DNA of 64,000 nt from Gracilibacillus halotolerans (GCF_014206945.1 NZ_JACHON010000018.1:1-64000), one strand, 5' to 3'; counted from the first letter of the stretch, positions 36,090 to 48,400 are shown. Numbers and translations are program-made. Notes: generated from the sequence alone by a model not told the origin.

Positions 36090-37205
36090 TTAACGATTGT
36101 TTATATCTACATATTCTTGTTTCTGTGGACCTACGTATTCTGCACGCGGACGTATGAGACGATTATTATCGTACTGCTCAAGAATATGTGCTATCCAGCC
36201 GGAGAAACGGCTAATTGCAAAAATTGGTGTATACAAATCATGACTAATGCCAAGACTATGGTACACAGAAGCGGAGTAAAAATCAACATTTGCAGGAAGG
36301 CCTTTTTCATTTTTGATAAAGTCTTCAATCTGCACAGACATTTCATACCATTTTTCCATGCCTTTTAACGCTGTTAACTCCTTCGACATTTTCTTTAAAT
36401 GTTTTGCACGAGGATCACCTGTTTTATAAACACGATGTCCCATCCCCATTATCTTCTCTTTATTATCTAATTTCTCTTTAACATAAGGAAGTGCCTTGTC
36501 TACTTCGCCAATTTCCATCAGCATTGCCATTACTTGCTCGTTTGCTCCTCCATGGAGTGGCCCTTTTAATGCGCCAATAGCTGCAGTAATACCAGAATAT
36601 ACATCAGACAATGTAGCTACACAGACTCTTGCTGTGAATGTAGATGCGTTTAACTCATGGTCCGCATGAAGTACTAATGACTTATTAATCGCCTCTATTT
36701 CAAGGTCCTCTGGTTCTTTTCCATTTAACATATATAAAAAGTTTGCAGCATAGCCTAAGCCTTCCTTAGGTTGAATTACTTCCTTGCCATCCCTAATTCT
36801 TGAGAAAGCAGCAACCACGGAAGATACTCTCGCTTGTAAACGAAGCGCTTTTCTCCGGTTTGCTTCTACACTCATATCATCCGCTTCTGGATCTACCAAT
36901 CCAAGGAATGATACAGCTGTTCGTAATGCTGCCATTGGATGTACACTATGTATATCATAAGATTTAAAATGCTCAATGATTTCATTTGGCAAAGCCATAT
37001 GTTCAAATAAATCCTGTTTTAATTCCTGTAACTCTTGCTTATTCGGCAAGCGTTTCTTCCATAATAAGAAAATCACTTCTTCAAATGAAGCGTTCTCTGC
37101 CAGATCGTCGATTGTGTAGCCAACATATGTGAGTTGATCATCGATAATAGAACTGATAGTTGATTCTGCTGCTACTACCCCTTCTAGTCCTTTCGTTGCT
37201 GACAT
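36090..37205 (-). CDS. citZ: Citrate synthase
   Basis: A 371-residue citrate synthase (B. subtilis CitZ 372). It begins MSATKGLEGVVAAESTIS. Active-site residues lie in LHADHELNASTFTARVCVATLSD, GPLHGGANEQVM, MGMGHRVYKTGDPRAKHL and the Asp segment NVDFYSASVYHSLG. AAAAGGAGAGGG precedes the ATG. It catalyses the entry step of the citric acid cycle and is co-transcribed with icd. A candidate promoter and cre site lie upstream. Confidence 0.96.
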   Translation of the reverse strand: MSATKGLEGVVAAESTISSIIDDQLTYVGYTIDDLAENASFEEVIFLLWKKRLPNKQELQELKQDLFEHMALPNEIIEHFKSYDIHSVHPMAALRTAVSFLGLVDPEADDMSVEANRRKALRLQARVSSVVAAFSRIRDGKEVIQPKEGLGYAANFLYMLNGKEPEDLEIEAINKSLVLHADHELNASTFTARVCVATLSDVYSGITAAIGALKGPLHGGANEQVMAMLMEIGEVDKALPYVKEKLDNKEKIMGMGHRVYKTGDPRAKHLKKMSKELTALKGMEKWYEMSVQIEDFIKNEKGLPANVDFYSASVYHSLGISHDLYTPIFAISRFSGWIAHILEQYDNNRLIRPRAEYVGPQKQEYVDINNR

Positions 37206-37288
37206 GAAAATCCCTCTCCTTTTCTTATTGATCATACTTATCCTCAAAAGCAACTCTATATAAATGCTTTTGAACATCCCCACGTTTT

Positions 37289-37331
37289 ATTATAAACAAA
37301 CTAAAATATTTAGTAAATGAAAACGATTAAA
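37289..37331 (-). promoter_or_regulatory. citZ promoter with candidate cre site
   Basis: On the minus strand TTTACT (37317-37312), a 17 bp spacer and TATAAT (37294-37289) form a good sigma-A promoter. Immediately upstream, plus strand 37318-37331 reads TGAAAACGATTAAA, matching 12 of 14 positions of the CcpA operator consensus TGWAARCGYTWNCW. CcpA control of citZ is known in B. subtilis; the site here is a prediction. Confidence 0.62.
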
Positions 37332-37413
37332 ATTATCATGTTTCTCTGAACAAACACATAGAATGAAGCAAACCGAAGATGCAAAAACGAAGCTCTTATT
37401 TGTTTAACGTATA

Positions 37414-37881
37414 TTAAGTAGATGAGAAAAACGACAGTACTTTTAATAATAGATAGGCTATACCCGCTCCAATAAGTGGACCAACAGCAACTCCTTTAAA
37501 AACTACAATCGCGATAATTGTACCAATAACAAGCGCAGTAGTAATCTCGGGTTCATTCGCTAAAAGTCCCAACCCATATTTAGCAATAACAGCGACGAAT
37601 ATACCTGACAAAAGTGCAACCCACGCACGTGGTGTTTGGACAGTTTTCAATAAATCATCCATGCCCACTTCGCCTGTTGCAATTGGGACAAGGACTGCAA
37701 TAGTTATTACAATAACACCCCATCCTATCCCTTTATCATGAATATAATGTAACCATTTCTCATCTACTTTTAATAATTTCAATCCGAATAAAACGTACAC
37801 AGCTATCATGATTGCTTGATTTTTCGCTATATACCCTAAAATAAATAATATAATTAATAGAATTGTTGAACTACTAATCAT
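37414..37881 (-). CDS. ytwI: DUF441 membrane protein YtwI
   Basis: About 155 residues with four hydrophobic segments. It has the DUF441 features LLKVDEKWLHYIHDKGIGWGVIVITIAVLVPIA and a Gly-rich C-terminal segment GVAVGPLIGAGIAYLLL. The function is unknown. The second of two adjacent ATGs fits GGAGG spacing better (7 bases). It lies between citZ and ytvI, the B. subtilis order, and is divergent from ytvI. Confidence 0.87.
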   Translation of the reverse strand: MISSSTILLIILFILGYIAKNQAIMIAVYVLFGLKLLKVDEKWLHYIHDKGIGWGVIVITIAVLVPIATGEVGMDDLLKTVQTPRAWVALLSGIFVAVIAKYGLGLLANEPEITTALVIGTIIAIVVFKGVAVGPLIGAGIAYLLLKVLSFFSST

Positions 37882-37960
37882 CATGATGCCTCCATACTTT
37901 CTCTCACTCAATAAAACTCGTTTATTTTCATACATTTTAGCTTAGAATGGGGGAATTCCC

Positions 37961-39091
37961 ATGTCCTTTCATCCAGTACTAAAAAGAAGTATCAATCTTT
38001 TACTAATTTTACTTTTCGTCACAACCATCCTATACTTGGGCTTTTCCTATATCTTTCCTTTTCTTCTAGCTGTTCTTATAGCAATTTGCCTTAGACCTAT
38101 TATAGTAACTGTTACAAGCCTGTTTCGAATCCCCTATGTTTTGAGCTGTTTGCTCGTTATCTTTTTCTTTATTTTCTTTGTTTTCTTTTTGCTAGGATAT
38201 CTACTATTCGAAATGTTTCATGGAATTATTTATTTTGCAGATTGGCTACCCACTCATTCTAAAGCATTCATAATTATGATCAGTGATAGTATCAATCAGT
38301 TCATAATTCCTTCAATCGAAAAGGCTGGAAGTTGGATAAATACATTATCACCAGATCAGCAGGTTATGATACAAGAACAATTAGAAGATATAGGAAAAAG
38401 TATTGCCGAATATATTGGTGTTTGGATTGAAGTATTCTTAAGATCTCTAGGTACACTAATAATCGGTTTTCCCGGTCATTTGACGATGCTATTCTTTGCT
38501 ACATTATGTACCTTTTTTCTCTGTAAAGATTGGGATCGTTTTATTTACTGGATAAAAAAATACGTCCCTCAATCGCTAGTTATTATTGTCCAATCTTTGA
38601 CTAAAGAACTAAAAAGGAAGCTGTTCCAGTACTCTGGAGCACAAATTATACTATTAACGATCAATTTTCTCGTTATTTTTATTGCATTAAGTTTGTTTCA
38701 AATTCCCTTTGCTTTAACCATTAGTGTATTTATTACAGTGATTGATTTACTACCAATATTGGGGACTGGAATCGTCCTTATACCTTGGGGCATCTATCTT
38801 TGGGTAAATGACAGTATAACTCTTTCCATTGGAATGTTCGTTCTCTATATATTAGTAGTTTTACAAAGACAGCTGTTAGAACCTAAGTTGGTTTCCAATG
38901 CTCTTGGCATCCATCCTTTAGCATTTATAATTGCAATTTATTTCGGTATAAAAACGCTAGGGGTGACTGGTTTATGGATTGGTCCCTTTATTCTATTTAT
39001 TCTAACCGCTGCGAAGGAAGCTAAAATTTTTCAACTGATTTGGAATTATATTCGCTATAATCAGTTACCAATTAAAAACGACGAAAAGTAA
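37961..39091 (+). CDS. ytvI: AI-2E family transporter YtvI
   Basis: A 376-residue integral membrane protein with about eight hydrophobic segments. It carries the AI-2E/PerM signature: FITVIDLLPILGTGIVLIPWGIYLW and LEPKLVSNALGIHPLAFIIAIYFG. Members export various small molecules or ions; B. subtilis YtvI is described as sporulation-associated. Its 3' end overlaps the convergent fxsA gene by 20 bp. Confidence 0.88.
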   Translation: MSFHPVLKRSINLLLILLFVTTILYLGFSYIFPFLLAVLIAICLRPIIVTVTSLFRIPYVLSCLLVIFFFIFFVFFLLGYLLFEMFHGIIYFADWLPTHSKAFIIMISDSINQFIIPSIEKAGSWINTLSPDQQVMIQEQLEDIGKSIAEYIGVWIEVFLRSLGTLIIGFPGHLTMLFFATLCTFFLCKDWDRFIYWIKKYVPQSLVIIVQSLTKELKRKLFQYSGAQIILLTINFLVIFIALSLFQIPFALTISVFITVIDLLPILGTGIVLIPWGIYLWVNDSITLSIGMFVLYILVVLQRQLLEPKLVSNALGIHPLAFIIAIYFGIKTLGVTGLWIGPFILFILTAAKEAKIFQLIWNYIRYNQLPIKNDEK

Positions 39092-39467
39092 TGTACGTAC
39101 CTTTTTTTGTCCACTTTCTAGCTAATGCTTGGAAACTTGCTTTAAATGGTCGTCGAGTAATAGGGATTAAAAGAAGTAACCCTACTGTATCTGTAATAAA
39201 TCCCGGAGAGAGGAGTAATAATCCACCGATTAGAACGCAGATTCCATCAAATATTTGCTCTTCAGGAAATATTCCTTGTCCCATGGATTGTTGCGCTCGG
39301 CGAAAAGTATCTAATCCTTGTTGCCTCGCCAACCATGCACCGACAATCCCTGTGAAAATAATTAAAAGCACTACCCACCACGGACCAATTTCTCCACCTA
39401 CCCATACGAACAGTCCGATTTCTAGAGCAGGTAATATAACAATTAATACTATTAGCCACCGTAGCAT
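39072..39467 (-). CDS. fxsA: FxsA family membrane protein
   Basis: A 131-residue protein with three or four hydrophobic segments and the FxsA motif ALEIGLFVWVGGEIGPWWVVLLIIFTGIVGAWLARQQG, followed by LLLLSPGFITDTVGLLLLIP. E. coli FxsA affects phage T7 exclusion; the role here is unknown. It lies between pyk and ytvI as in B. subtilis. Its last 20 bases overlap the end of ytvI tail to tail. Confidence 0.88.
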   Translation of the reverse strand: MLRWLIVLIVILPALEIGLFVWVGGEIGPWWVVLLIIFTGIVGAWLARQQGLDTFRRAQQSMGQGIFPEEQIFDGICVLIGGLLLLSPGFITDTVGLLLLIPITRRPFKASFQALARKWTKKGTYITFRRF

Positions 39468-39544
39468 ACTTTCACCCCATTCACTTCAAGCTATCTATTA
39501 AGAATTGTATAAATAAACGAAATATTCACCTGTATTAAATGAAA

Positions 39545-39574
39545 TAGAGAAGAAGGTTTCCCCCTCTTCTCTAT
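39545..39574 (-). terminator. Terminator after pyk
   Basis: TAGAGAAG and CTTCTCTA form a stem around a GGGGGAAA-containing loop on the minus strand, followed by TTTCATTT, just after the pyk stop. Confidence 0.75.
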
Positions 39575-39582
39575 ACTATCTA

Positions 39583-41346
39583 TTAAAGAACATTTGCATG
39601 GCCAGAATAAATATCGCCTTTTAATGCATCGATTGTTATATCTTGTCCATCTTTAATTACTTCCATTGCATTTTCTACCCCAACAATTACTGGAATTCCT
39701 ATACTTAGACCAACAACTGCAGAGTGAGATGTTAAGCCGCCTTCTACTGTAATAATACCTGCGGCTTTTTCGATGGCAGGAATCATTTCTTTAGAAGTAC
39801 TATATGTGACGATAATATCGTCCTCTCGTACTTTTAATAATGCTTCATCTGCATCCTTAACAATTACTGCACGTCCATAGGCATTTACTTTCCCTACACC
39901 TTGACCTTTAGCTAAAACATCACCAATAACATGAACCTTCAATAGGTTTGTCGTTCCACTCTCACCAACTGGCACACCAGCAGTAATAATGACTCGATCA
40001 CCACGTTTGAAGTATCCAGTTTCTAATCCACGCTCAATTGCTTCATCTAACACATCGTCTGTTGTAAAGTGTAATTGACCAACAATTGTTTCTACACCCC
40101 AAACAAGGGCAAGACTTCTACTAACGCGCTCATCAAATGTCATTGCTACAATAGGTGCTTCTGGACGATATTTCGAAATCATACGTGCAGTAAAACCACT
40201 TACTGTTGGCGTTAAAATAGCATCGACACCTAAATTCATTGCAGTATGATTCACAGATTGACTAATTGCATCCGTAATCGTCATGTCAGAAGCTTTTGAA
40301 CGAGCATCTAACATAGCTTTATGATTAATAGAAATTTCTGCTTTCTGCGCAATGTTGCTCATCGTTTGGACTGCCTCTACTGGATAATCCCCTGCTGCAG
40401 TTTCACCTGATAGCATAATTGCATCCGTACCATCTAAAATAGCATTTGCCACGTCAGATGCCTCAGCTCTAGTAGGGCGAGGGTTACGTTGCATGGAGTC
40501 TAGCATTTGTGTAGCAGTAATTACTGGTTTTCCAGCATTGTTACATTTTACAATTAGTTCTTTTTGAACAATAGGTACATCCTCTGGAGGAATTTCAACA
40601 CCTAAGTCACCACGTGCTACCATTAACCCATCACTAACCTGTAATATAGCATCGATGTTGTCGACACCTTCTTGGTTTTCAATCTTCGGAATGATTTGGA
40701 TATGTGTCGCATTATTCTCTTCTAATAACCCTCTAATTTCTAATACATCTGAAGCACGACGTACAAAGGATGCTGCAATAAAATCTACGCCTTCTCTAAT
40801 ACCAAATTTGATATCCTCTGCATCTTTCTCTGTCATACCAGGAAGGTTAACACTTACGTTTGGTACGTTAACACCTTTTTTATTCTTTAAAATTCCTGAA
40901 TTAAGTGCAACTGTTTTTAGCTCATTGGAATCTTTTAAAACTTCCGTAACTTCTAATTCAATTAGACCATCGTCTAACAAGATTTTCGATCCTACCTCTA
41001 CATCGTTAATTAAGTTAGGATAGGTTACAGAGATTCTTTCAGCTGAACCTTCTATATCAGCATCCATTGATACGAATACAGTGTTTCCTTTTACAATTTC
41101 CGCCACTCCATCTTTTAAGATTCCAGTACGGATTTCTGGCCCCTTCGTATCAAGCAAAATAGCTACTGTTTTACCTAGTTTTTTAGATGCTTTTCTAATG
41201 TTTTTAATTCTGTTCCCATGCTCTTCAAAATCTCCATGAGAGAAATTCAATCTTGCAACATTCATTCCTGCCTCAATTAGTGCTTCCAGTTTATCAATGG
41301 ACTCTGAAGCCGGTCCAATTGTACATACTATTTTTGTCCTTCTCAT
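39583..41346 (-). CDS. pyk: Pyruvate kinase
   Basis: A 587-residue enzyme of the long Bacillus type (B. subtilis 585). The TIM barrel has [37 protein letters not shown] and the active-site [17 protein letters not shown] with [12 protein letters not shown]. After the allosteric C-domain, an extra C-terminal phosphohistidine-like domain (about 480-587) contains [21 protein letters not shown]. It converts PEP to pyruvate. It lies 30 bp after pfkA in one operon. Confidence 0.97.
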   Translation of the reverse strand: MRRTKIVCTIGPASESIDKLEALIEAGMNVARLNFSHGDFEEHGNRIKNIRKASKKLGKTVAILLDTKGPEIRTGILKDGVAEIVKGNTVFVSMDADIEGSAERISVTYPNLINDVEVGSKILLDDGLIELEVTEVLKDSNELKTVALNSGILKNKKGVNVPNVSVNLPGMTEKDAEDIKFGIREGVDFIAASFVRRASDVLEIRGLLEENNATHIQIIPKIENQEGVDNIDAILQVSDGLMVARGDLGVEIPPEDVPIVQKELIVKCNNAGKPVITATQMLDSMQRNPRPTRAEASDVANAILDGTDAIMLSGETAAGDYPVEAVQTMSNIAQKAEISINHKAMLDARSKASDMTITDAISQSVNHTAMNLGVDAILTPTVSGFTARMISKYRPEAPIVAMTFDERVSRSLALVWGVETIVGQLHFTTDDVLDEAIERGLETGYFKRGDRVIITAGVPVGESGTTNLLKVHVIGDVLAKGQGVGKVNAYGRAVIVKDADEALLKVREDDIIVTYSTSKEMIPAIEKAAGIITVEGGLTSHSAVVGLSIGIPVIVGVENAMEVIKDGQDITIDALKGDIYSGHANVL

Positions 41347-41375
41347 CCTATATCCTCCTCAAGCCATTGCTCTCC

Positions 41376-42377
<1,002 letters not shown>

Positions 42378-42569
42378 TCATAATCCCCAATTACTCTCTA
42401 CTTTAAACAATAAGATTACCACATTTCATTATACATTAATATGAGGATAAAGACACCTGAAAACCATCCTATTCCTTGAATTAAACAATTCGTATATTTT
42501 TATTTCCTATTTATAGCATCTATCATTCTAAGTATTTTACATTTGTGTTGTAAAGAAGTTTCGAATCCA

Positions 42570-42608
42570 TGAAAAAAGCTATCCAGTCAATAGACCAAGA
42601 TAGCTTTT
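42570..42608 (-). terminator. Terminator after accA
   Basis: AAAAAGCTATC and GATAGCTTTTTT form a hairpin right at the accA stop on the minus strand. It separates accDA from pfkA-pyk. Confidence 0.87.
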
Positions 42609-42612
42609 TGTG

Positions 42613-43578
42613 TTACACCTCTGTAGGTATTTTAATCTCCCCGATGGTTTTGTATCTCTCCCAACGACGTTCAATCAGTTCTTCACCTGACATATCCCTC
42701 AAGTCAGCAAGAGATTCTTGAATAACTTTTTCTATATTGGCAGCTTGTACACCTGGACTTCTATGGGCACCACCCAGCGGCTCCTCGATTATTTCATCGA
42801 TTACACCTAAACTCTTTAAATCTGGTGTCGTAATCTTGAGTGATTCCGCTGCTTTTTCCGCTTTCGCAGAATCTTTCCATAATAGTGCTGCGGCTCCTTC
42901 TGGTGAAATAACAGAATAAGTAGAGTTCTCTAACATGTGGATATGATCTCCAATCCCTAAAGCTAGAGCTCCCCCACTTCCTCCTTCTCCAATTACGATA
43001 CAAATAATCGGGACTTTCAATCCTGCCATTTCAACCAAGTTTCTCGCGATTGCTTCACTTTGACCCCGTTCCTCTGCTGCTTTTCCAGGATAAGCACCTT
43101 TTGTGTCAATGAACGTAATGATCGGACGATTGAATTTCTCTGCTTGTTTCATATGACGAAGTGCTTTTCGATACCCCTCAGGATGAGGCATACCAAAATT
43201 TCGGTGGATATTGTCTTTCGTGTTTTTTCCTCTTTGTTGTCCAATCACGGTTACTGGCAAGCCATGAAACCTTGCAATACCAGCAACTACAGCCTCGTCC
43301 TCACCAAAAAGTCGGTCGCCATGGAATTCGATAAAATCAGTAAATATTTCGTCAATGTAATCAAGAGTTGTTGGTCGTTCTGGATGTCTTGCAATTTGGA
43401 CACGTTCCCAAGGTTTCAAATTGCCATAAATATGTTGTTCTAATTTTTCTAGGCGTGCTTCCATCTTATTAATTTCTTCCGTTAAGTCGATATCACTATC
43501 TTGTGTTAATTTCTTTAGTTCCTCAACTTTATCTCTCAATTCAACAATTGGCTTTTCAAATTCCAGTACTTGTTTCAA
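42613..43578 (-). CDS. accA: Acetyl-CoA carboxylase carboxyltransferase subunit alpha
   Basis: 321 residues from a TTG at 43578 that lies 8 bases after AGGAGG. The N-terminus then reads (M)[21 protein letters not shown], like B. subtilis AccA; no ATG fits. It has [37 protein letters not shown] and [15 protein letters not shown] with [20 protein letters not shown]. With AccD it transfers carboxyl from biotin to acetyl-CoA in fatty acid initiation. It starts inside the last 23 bp of accD, suggesting coupling. Confidence 0.96.
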   Translation of the reverse strand: MKQVLEFEKPIVELRDKVEELKKLTQDSDIDLTEEINKMEARLEKLEQHIYGNLKPWERVQIARHPERPTTLDYIDEIFTDFIEFHGDRLFGEDEAVVAGIARFHGLPVTVIGQQRGKNTKDNIHRNFGMPHPEGYRKALRHMKQAEKFNRPIITFIDTKGAYPGKAAEERGQSEAIARNLVEMAGLKVPIICIVIGEGGSGGALALGIGDHIHMLENSTYSVISPEGAAALLWKDSAKAEKAAESLKITTPDLKSLGVIDEIIEEPLGGAHRSPGVQAANIEKVIQESLADLRDMSGEELIERRWERYKTIGEIKIPTEV

Positions 43579-44434
43579 AATCCGCACCTCCTGTCTGATG
43601 AATCGATAAGATAGTTCCAAGCGTATCTCTCATTTCACATCTCGGAATAACTTTGTCTAATTGTCCGTGTTTCATTTGAAATTCTGCTGTTTGAAAATCA
43701 TCCGGAAGTTTCTCACGAATCGTCTGCTCAATAATTCTTCTACCGGCAAAGCCAATCAATGCTCCTGGCTCGGCAAAATTGTAATCACCAATAGACGCAA
43801 AGCTTGCAGAAACGCCACCTGTAGTAGGATTGGTCATAACGGATATAAATAGTCCATTCTCGCTATGAAGACGTTGAATAGCTATGGACGTTTTTGCCAT
43901 TTGCATTAAGCTAAGAATTCCTTCCTGCATTCTGGCTCCTCCAGATGCAGCAAAAACAATAACAGGAATTTTCTCCATTCTGGCATTTTCAATTGCTCTT
44001 GTAATCTTTTCTCCTACTACAGAACCCATGCTTCCCATTCGGAAACGAGCATCCATTACAGCGACAGCTGTTCTCACACCATGAATCGTACCTACACCGG
44101 TTACTACAGCCTCATTTAACCCTGTTTTCACACGATCTTTTTGTAATTTGTCTTCATATTGAGGAAAATCTAATGGATTCTCTGATAAAAGCTCTTTATC
44201 CCATTCTTCAAAAGTTCCCTCATCAAATAAACTGTCTATGCGCTCGTAAGCAGTAATCATATGATGATGACCACAATCTGGGCAAACGTTTAAGTTCTTT
44301 TGCATTTCTTTCTGATAATATATTTTTTGACAACCCTGACATTTTTGCATTAACCCTTCTGGTACATCCTTTTTTCCTGCTTCGCTAGGTATCGAAGCGT
44401 ATCTCTTCTTTTTGCCAAATAAATCCTTCAACAA
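43556..44434 (-). CDS. accD: Acetyl-CoA carboxylase carboxyltransferase subunit beta
   Basis: 292 residues (B. subtilis 290). I place the start at TTG 44434, 8 bases after AAAGGAGG, giving (M)[21 protein letters not shown], which aligns with the B. subtilis N-terminus. The zinc ribbon has [13 protein letters not shown] and CPDCGHH. The carboxyltransferase core has [17 protein letters not shown] and [30 protein letters not shown]. First gene of accD-accA; both use TTG starts. Confidence 0.95.
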   Translation of the reverse strand: MLKDLFGKKKRYASIPSEAGKKDVPEGLMQKCQGCQKIYYQKEMQKNLNVCPDCGHHHMITAYERIDSLFDEGTFEEWDKELLSENPLDFPQYEDKLQKDRVKTGLNEAVVTGVGTIHGVRTAVAVMDARFRMGSMGSVVGEKITRAIENARMEKIPVIVFAASGGARMQEGILSLMQMAKTSIAIQRLHSENGLFISVMTNPTTGGVSASFASIGDYNFAEPGALIGFAGRRIIEQTIREKLPDDFQTAEFQMKHGQLDKVIPRCEMRDTLGTILSIHQTGGADFETSTGI

Positions 44435-44567
44435 GGAAAATTCCTCCTTTAGCTCACTAAAACAATATATTCGAAAGTCACGATTGTTATACATTAGATT
44501 ATGGCTCGATTAAGTTGATAAACAAGCTAATGGACTTACTTCATTCAAGAGCATTTATGATCAAAAA

Positions 44568-45125
44568 TTATTCTAACTGCATAATGACTCGTTCATATGG
44601 ATAGTTGTACTTCACATCTGTTTTTAAGCCTTCTTCAAAATCTTGCATTAATCGCCATATATGAAAAATCAATTGGTTATCAGCATAGTTAAAAATTCTC
44701 TCAAAAAACAAATGATGCTTCTCACGATCAGATTGATTGCTATTAATTATTCGTTTTAGCTCATCTAGTTCACTAGGTACAATTTTAACCTTTGCCTTCT
44801 CAATAGCGAAGTTTTCTAATAACTCTATCGCTTCTGTTAAATTTTCGACAGTCTGCGTGTCTTGTAATACGAAAGTTGCGAGTAATTGCATCACCTGAAA
44901 ACTTTTATAGTCACGTAAATATGTACCTTCACCTCTACGGGTTACGATCATCCCTAAAAGTTCGATAGCTCGCAGCGCTTCTCTAACTGACGACCTGGAG
45001 GCATTAAGCTGGGTAGCTAGTGTTCTTTCTGACGGAAGCTTGTCTCCTGGCATGATGCCTTCTTCTTTTATTAATCTATGAATTTCATCAAGTACCTCTT
45101 GATAAACTTTTACTTGTTGCACCAT
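44568..45125 (-). CDS. GntR/FadR-family transcriptional regulator
   Basis: A 185-residue regulator. The N-terminal winged helix (about 8-70) carries DKLPSERTLATQLNASRSSVREALRAIELLGMIVTRRGEGTYL. A short FCD-like all-helical ligand domain follows and is smaller than usual for FadR proteins (220-240). It lies directly upstream of accD on the same strand, where B. subtilis has the malic enzyme gene ytsJ. A perfect palindrome of FadR-type lies downstream of its own promoter, so it is probably autoregulated. A role in fatty acid or organic acid control is inference from position. Confidence 0.82.
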   Translation of the reverse strand: MVQQVKVYQEVLDEIHRLIKEEGIMPGDKLPSERTLATQLNASRSSVREALRAIELLGMIVTRRGEGTYLRDYKSFQVMQLLATFVLQDTQTVENLTEAIELLENFAIEKAKVKIVPSELDELKRIINSNQSDREKHHLFFERIFNYADNQLIFHIWRLMQDFEEGLKTDVKYNYPYERVIMQLE

Positions 45126-45140
45126 CCCGTACCCCCTAAC

Positions 45141-45214
45141 TAGAAAAGCGTAGGCGCCTTGTTCATCCCCGACAAGCTTAAAATCTCGAGGGGATTGGTG
45201 TTAAAGCTGGGCAA
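45141..45214 (+). repeat. Interspersed palindromic repeat, copy 3 (short form)
   Basis: TAGAAAAGCGTAGGCGCC, TTGTTCATCCCCGACAAGCTT, CTCGAGGGGATTGGTG and AAAGCTGGGCAA match the ends of copies 1 and 2 with the centre deleted. It lies in the presumed 5' untranslated region of the GntR gene. Confidence 0.75.
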
Positions 45215-45242
45215 CTTTCTTGTCTTTTTAAAAAGGCACCAC

Positions 45243-45257
45243 ACTGGTCAGACCAGT
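45243..45257. promoter_or_regulatory. Perfect palindrome, probable GntR/FadR operator
   Basis: ACTGGTC-A-GACCAGT is a perfect 15 bp inverted repeat containing the FadR-subfamily core TGGTNNNACCA. It lies about 10 bp downstream of the expected transcription start of the GntR gene, where a bound repressor would block transcription. Confidence 0.75.
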
Positions 45258-45274
45258 TCTCGTTTAACTATTAC

Positions 45275-45302
45275 ATTATACCAAATCATTAGTTGATGTA
45301 AA
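45275..45302 (-). promoter_or_regulatory. Sigma-A promoter of the GntR gene
   Basis: On the minus strand TTTACA (45302-45297), a 16 bp spacer and TATAAT (45280-45275). The gene start is about 150 bp downstream, leaving a leader that contains the operator and repeat copy 3. Confidence 0.68.
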
Positions 45303-45392
45303 GTATCGATATGTTCTTCTCTCCTTCGATTATTTTCTTCATTCTCTGACAAAGCCAAATAAATATATGTTCATTTATATTTGATTAAATAG

Positions 45393-45422
45393 AAAAAAGC
45401 CGCTTCAGATATCGAAACGACT
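45393..45422 (-). terminator. Terminator after dnaE
   Basis: AGTCGTTTC and GAAGCGGCT pair with one G-T wobble on the minus strand, followed by TTTTTT, just after the dnaE stop. Confidence 0.75.
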
Positions 45423-45433
45423 CCATTCATCCT

Positions 45434-48400
45434 TTACTCTTCTTGTTTTATCGCAACATTTTGTTCTCCAAATTGCCGCTTCAATTCATCTATTACATAC
45501 CATGAATTTGTAAGCTTATAAGAATCTGCAAGTTTGTAAAGCTTTTTGTTTGATTCATCATAAAAATAAATCGGTGAATTTCCAGGGTGCTTTATGACGA
45601 GTTGCTGGAGAATCTTTGTGACTTTGTCTTTTATTTCTTCCCTACCCCTTATATATATACTAGATGTTTCAACGGAAGCTTCTCCTAAGTTATAAGGTTC
45701 GATAGTTCGTACGATTACTTGCAACTTATCATTTCGCTCTTCCAATCTTCCTTCTATATATACAAAGATATCTTCCTTTAACCAATGATTCACTTGACGG
45801 AATAGTTGAGGAAATAGGACCCCGTCTATCTCTCCACTCTCATCATTGAACTCAGCAAAAGACATTGTTTCACCTTTTTTTGTACGTATGACTCGAAGTG
45901 ATTGAACAGCTACCGTTAATTTAACGTTTTTCTTCCTCTTTTGATTCGTGATGGTATCGTAACCAATCCTTTTAAGTTGTGGTCGTACTTCTTGTAATGG
46001 ATGATCGGACAAGAAAAAACCAACTGTTTCTTTCTCCATCATCAATTGACGAACAATCGGAAATGGCGCAATTTCCGTATAGGCCGTGTTTAAATCAAGG
46101 TCGTCTTGAAAAAAATCAAGCTGATCTGCAAATTCTTTAAATAACTCTCCTTGTTCCATCGCTTCATCTAATGTAGCGAGTAATGTGGCACGATTGTCAT
46201 GTGTTTCATCAAAAGCGCCGGACAGTATAAGCGTTTCAATCATCGAACGATTTAATTTTGATGTTGGTGTACGCAAGCAAAAATCAAACAAACTTTTAAA
46301 CGGTTGTTTTTTCCTAATTTGGATTAGTTCATGGATGGCTTGAAATCCAATACCTTTTAATAAACCTAGCCCAACTCGAATTGCCTTACCCTCTATTTTA
46401 AATTTACCTATACTTTTATTTATCGAAGGAGGTAGGATTGTAATTCCATGATTCTTCGCTTCTCGAATGTACATCTGAATTTTATCTATATTCCCTATAT
46501 TCATACTTAAGATTTCCGTATAAAAAACCAAAGGATAGTTTGCCTTAATATATGCTAGTTGATAGGAAATCACACTATAGGCAACTGCGTGACTTCGGTT
46601 AAATCCATAATTAGAAAAACGATAAATCCATTGAAATATTTCCTCTGCAACATTTTTGGTATAACCGTTCCGCTCACAGCCTTTTACAAACTTATCTCGC
46701 ATACTTCCCAACGTTTTGCTTTCCTTCTTGCTGACAGCTCTTCTTAAAATATCGGCTTCTCCATACGTAAAGCCGGCCATCTTATGAACAATTTGCATAA
46801 TTTGTTCTTGATATACTAAAACGCCATTTGTTTTTTCAAGAATCGGCTTTAAATCACTATGAAGATATGTGATTGGTTGTTGACGATGTTTTCTCTCTAT
46901 ATATTGCGGAATAAATTCCATTGGACCTGGACGATATAATGCGTTAACTGCTACAATATCTTCAAACTCTGTCGGCTTAAGTTCACGTAAAACATTTTGC
47001 ATTCCTTGAGATTCCAATTGAAAGATACCGTTCGTTCCGCCCTGTTGTAGTAAGGCGAACGTTTTCTCATCAGTAAAATCGTTCCTACTCAAAGAAATAG
47101 GAGTACCATAATGATACTCAATTTGATTTTGCATTCGTTCTAATAATGTTAGATTTCGAAGTCCTAGAAAATCCATCTTTAATAAGCCTATTGCTTCTAA
47201 ATCCCCCATATGGAATTGGGTTAATAGCGTCCCATGGCTAGATGGTAATGTTGGTGTATATTCAACGAGTGGTCGATCGCTAATAATCACTCCGGCTGCG
47301 TGTGTGGATATATGCCTTGGCAATCCTTCCAACCGATGAGCGATTTTGAATAACAATTGTAACTGTTTCGATTGTTTAATATAATCAACTAATTCTTGCG
47401 ACCTTTTAACTAATTCTGGAATAGTTCCATTTGCATCCCTTGGCAACGTTTTTAAAATATATGCCGCATCTTCTTCTTTAATTTCCATCACTTTGAATAA
47501 CTCACGTAGTAAAGATCTAGCAGCAAAAGTCCCAAAAGTAATAATCTGCGCCACATGCTCTGTTCCATATTTTTCTGTAACATACTTAATAACTTGGTCT
47601 CTCTTCTCATCCGAAAAATCAATATCAATATCTGGCATCGAAACACGTTCTGGATTTAAAAATCGCTCGAATAGTAAATCATACTTTATTGGGTCAACCG
47701 TCGTTATATCTAATAAATAAGATATTAGAGAACCTGCTGCAGAACCCCTTCCTGGTCCGACCATAATATTCGCTTCTTTTGCATATTTAACGAAATCCCA
47801 AACAATAAGGAAATAATCACTAAATTTCATCGATTGAATAACTTCTAGCTCGTAGTCTAAGCGTTGCACTACTTCATTCGGTTCTTCCGGATACTTTTTC
47901 TTTAGTTCTTCTCGACAAATTTTTTCTAGATAACTATCAGCCGTTTCAGACAACGGAACCGAGTACTTTGGCAATAGTTGCTGGTTTAAAGGAATGTTCA
48001 CTTGGCAAGATTCTGCAATCTGAATCGTATTTTCAATAATGCTAGGATATGCTCCCCATGCCTGATTCATTTCCTCCATCGTTAGTAATTTGGATCCTTC
48101 TACTGTCTGAGTATGCTTATCTATAACCGTGTCATTCGCTATCGCTCTAAGCGATTGTAATGGTAGCTTGTCTTGTTCTTCTAGATAACGAACATCTGAA
48201 GTATAGACAGCTTTCACTCTCTTTTCTTCACAAAACTGAATAAGCTGTTGCTTGTCCTCGTTCCACGTCGGTAACCCAATGATTACGGAAGGGTTAGTCT
48301 CCATCAGTTTGTGAATAAGATGAGAGGAATCATTTACGGCCATTCCCCATTGCTGTATTGGTAAAATTGTATATATATTCTCTTCGGCTTCTAACCATTG

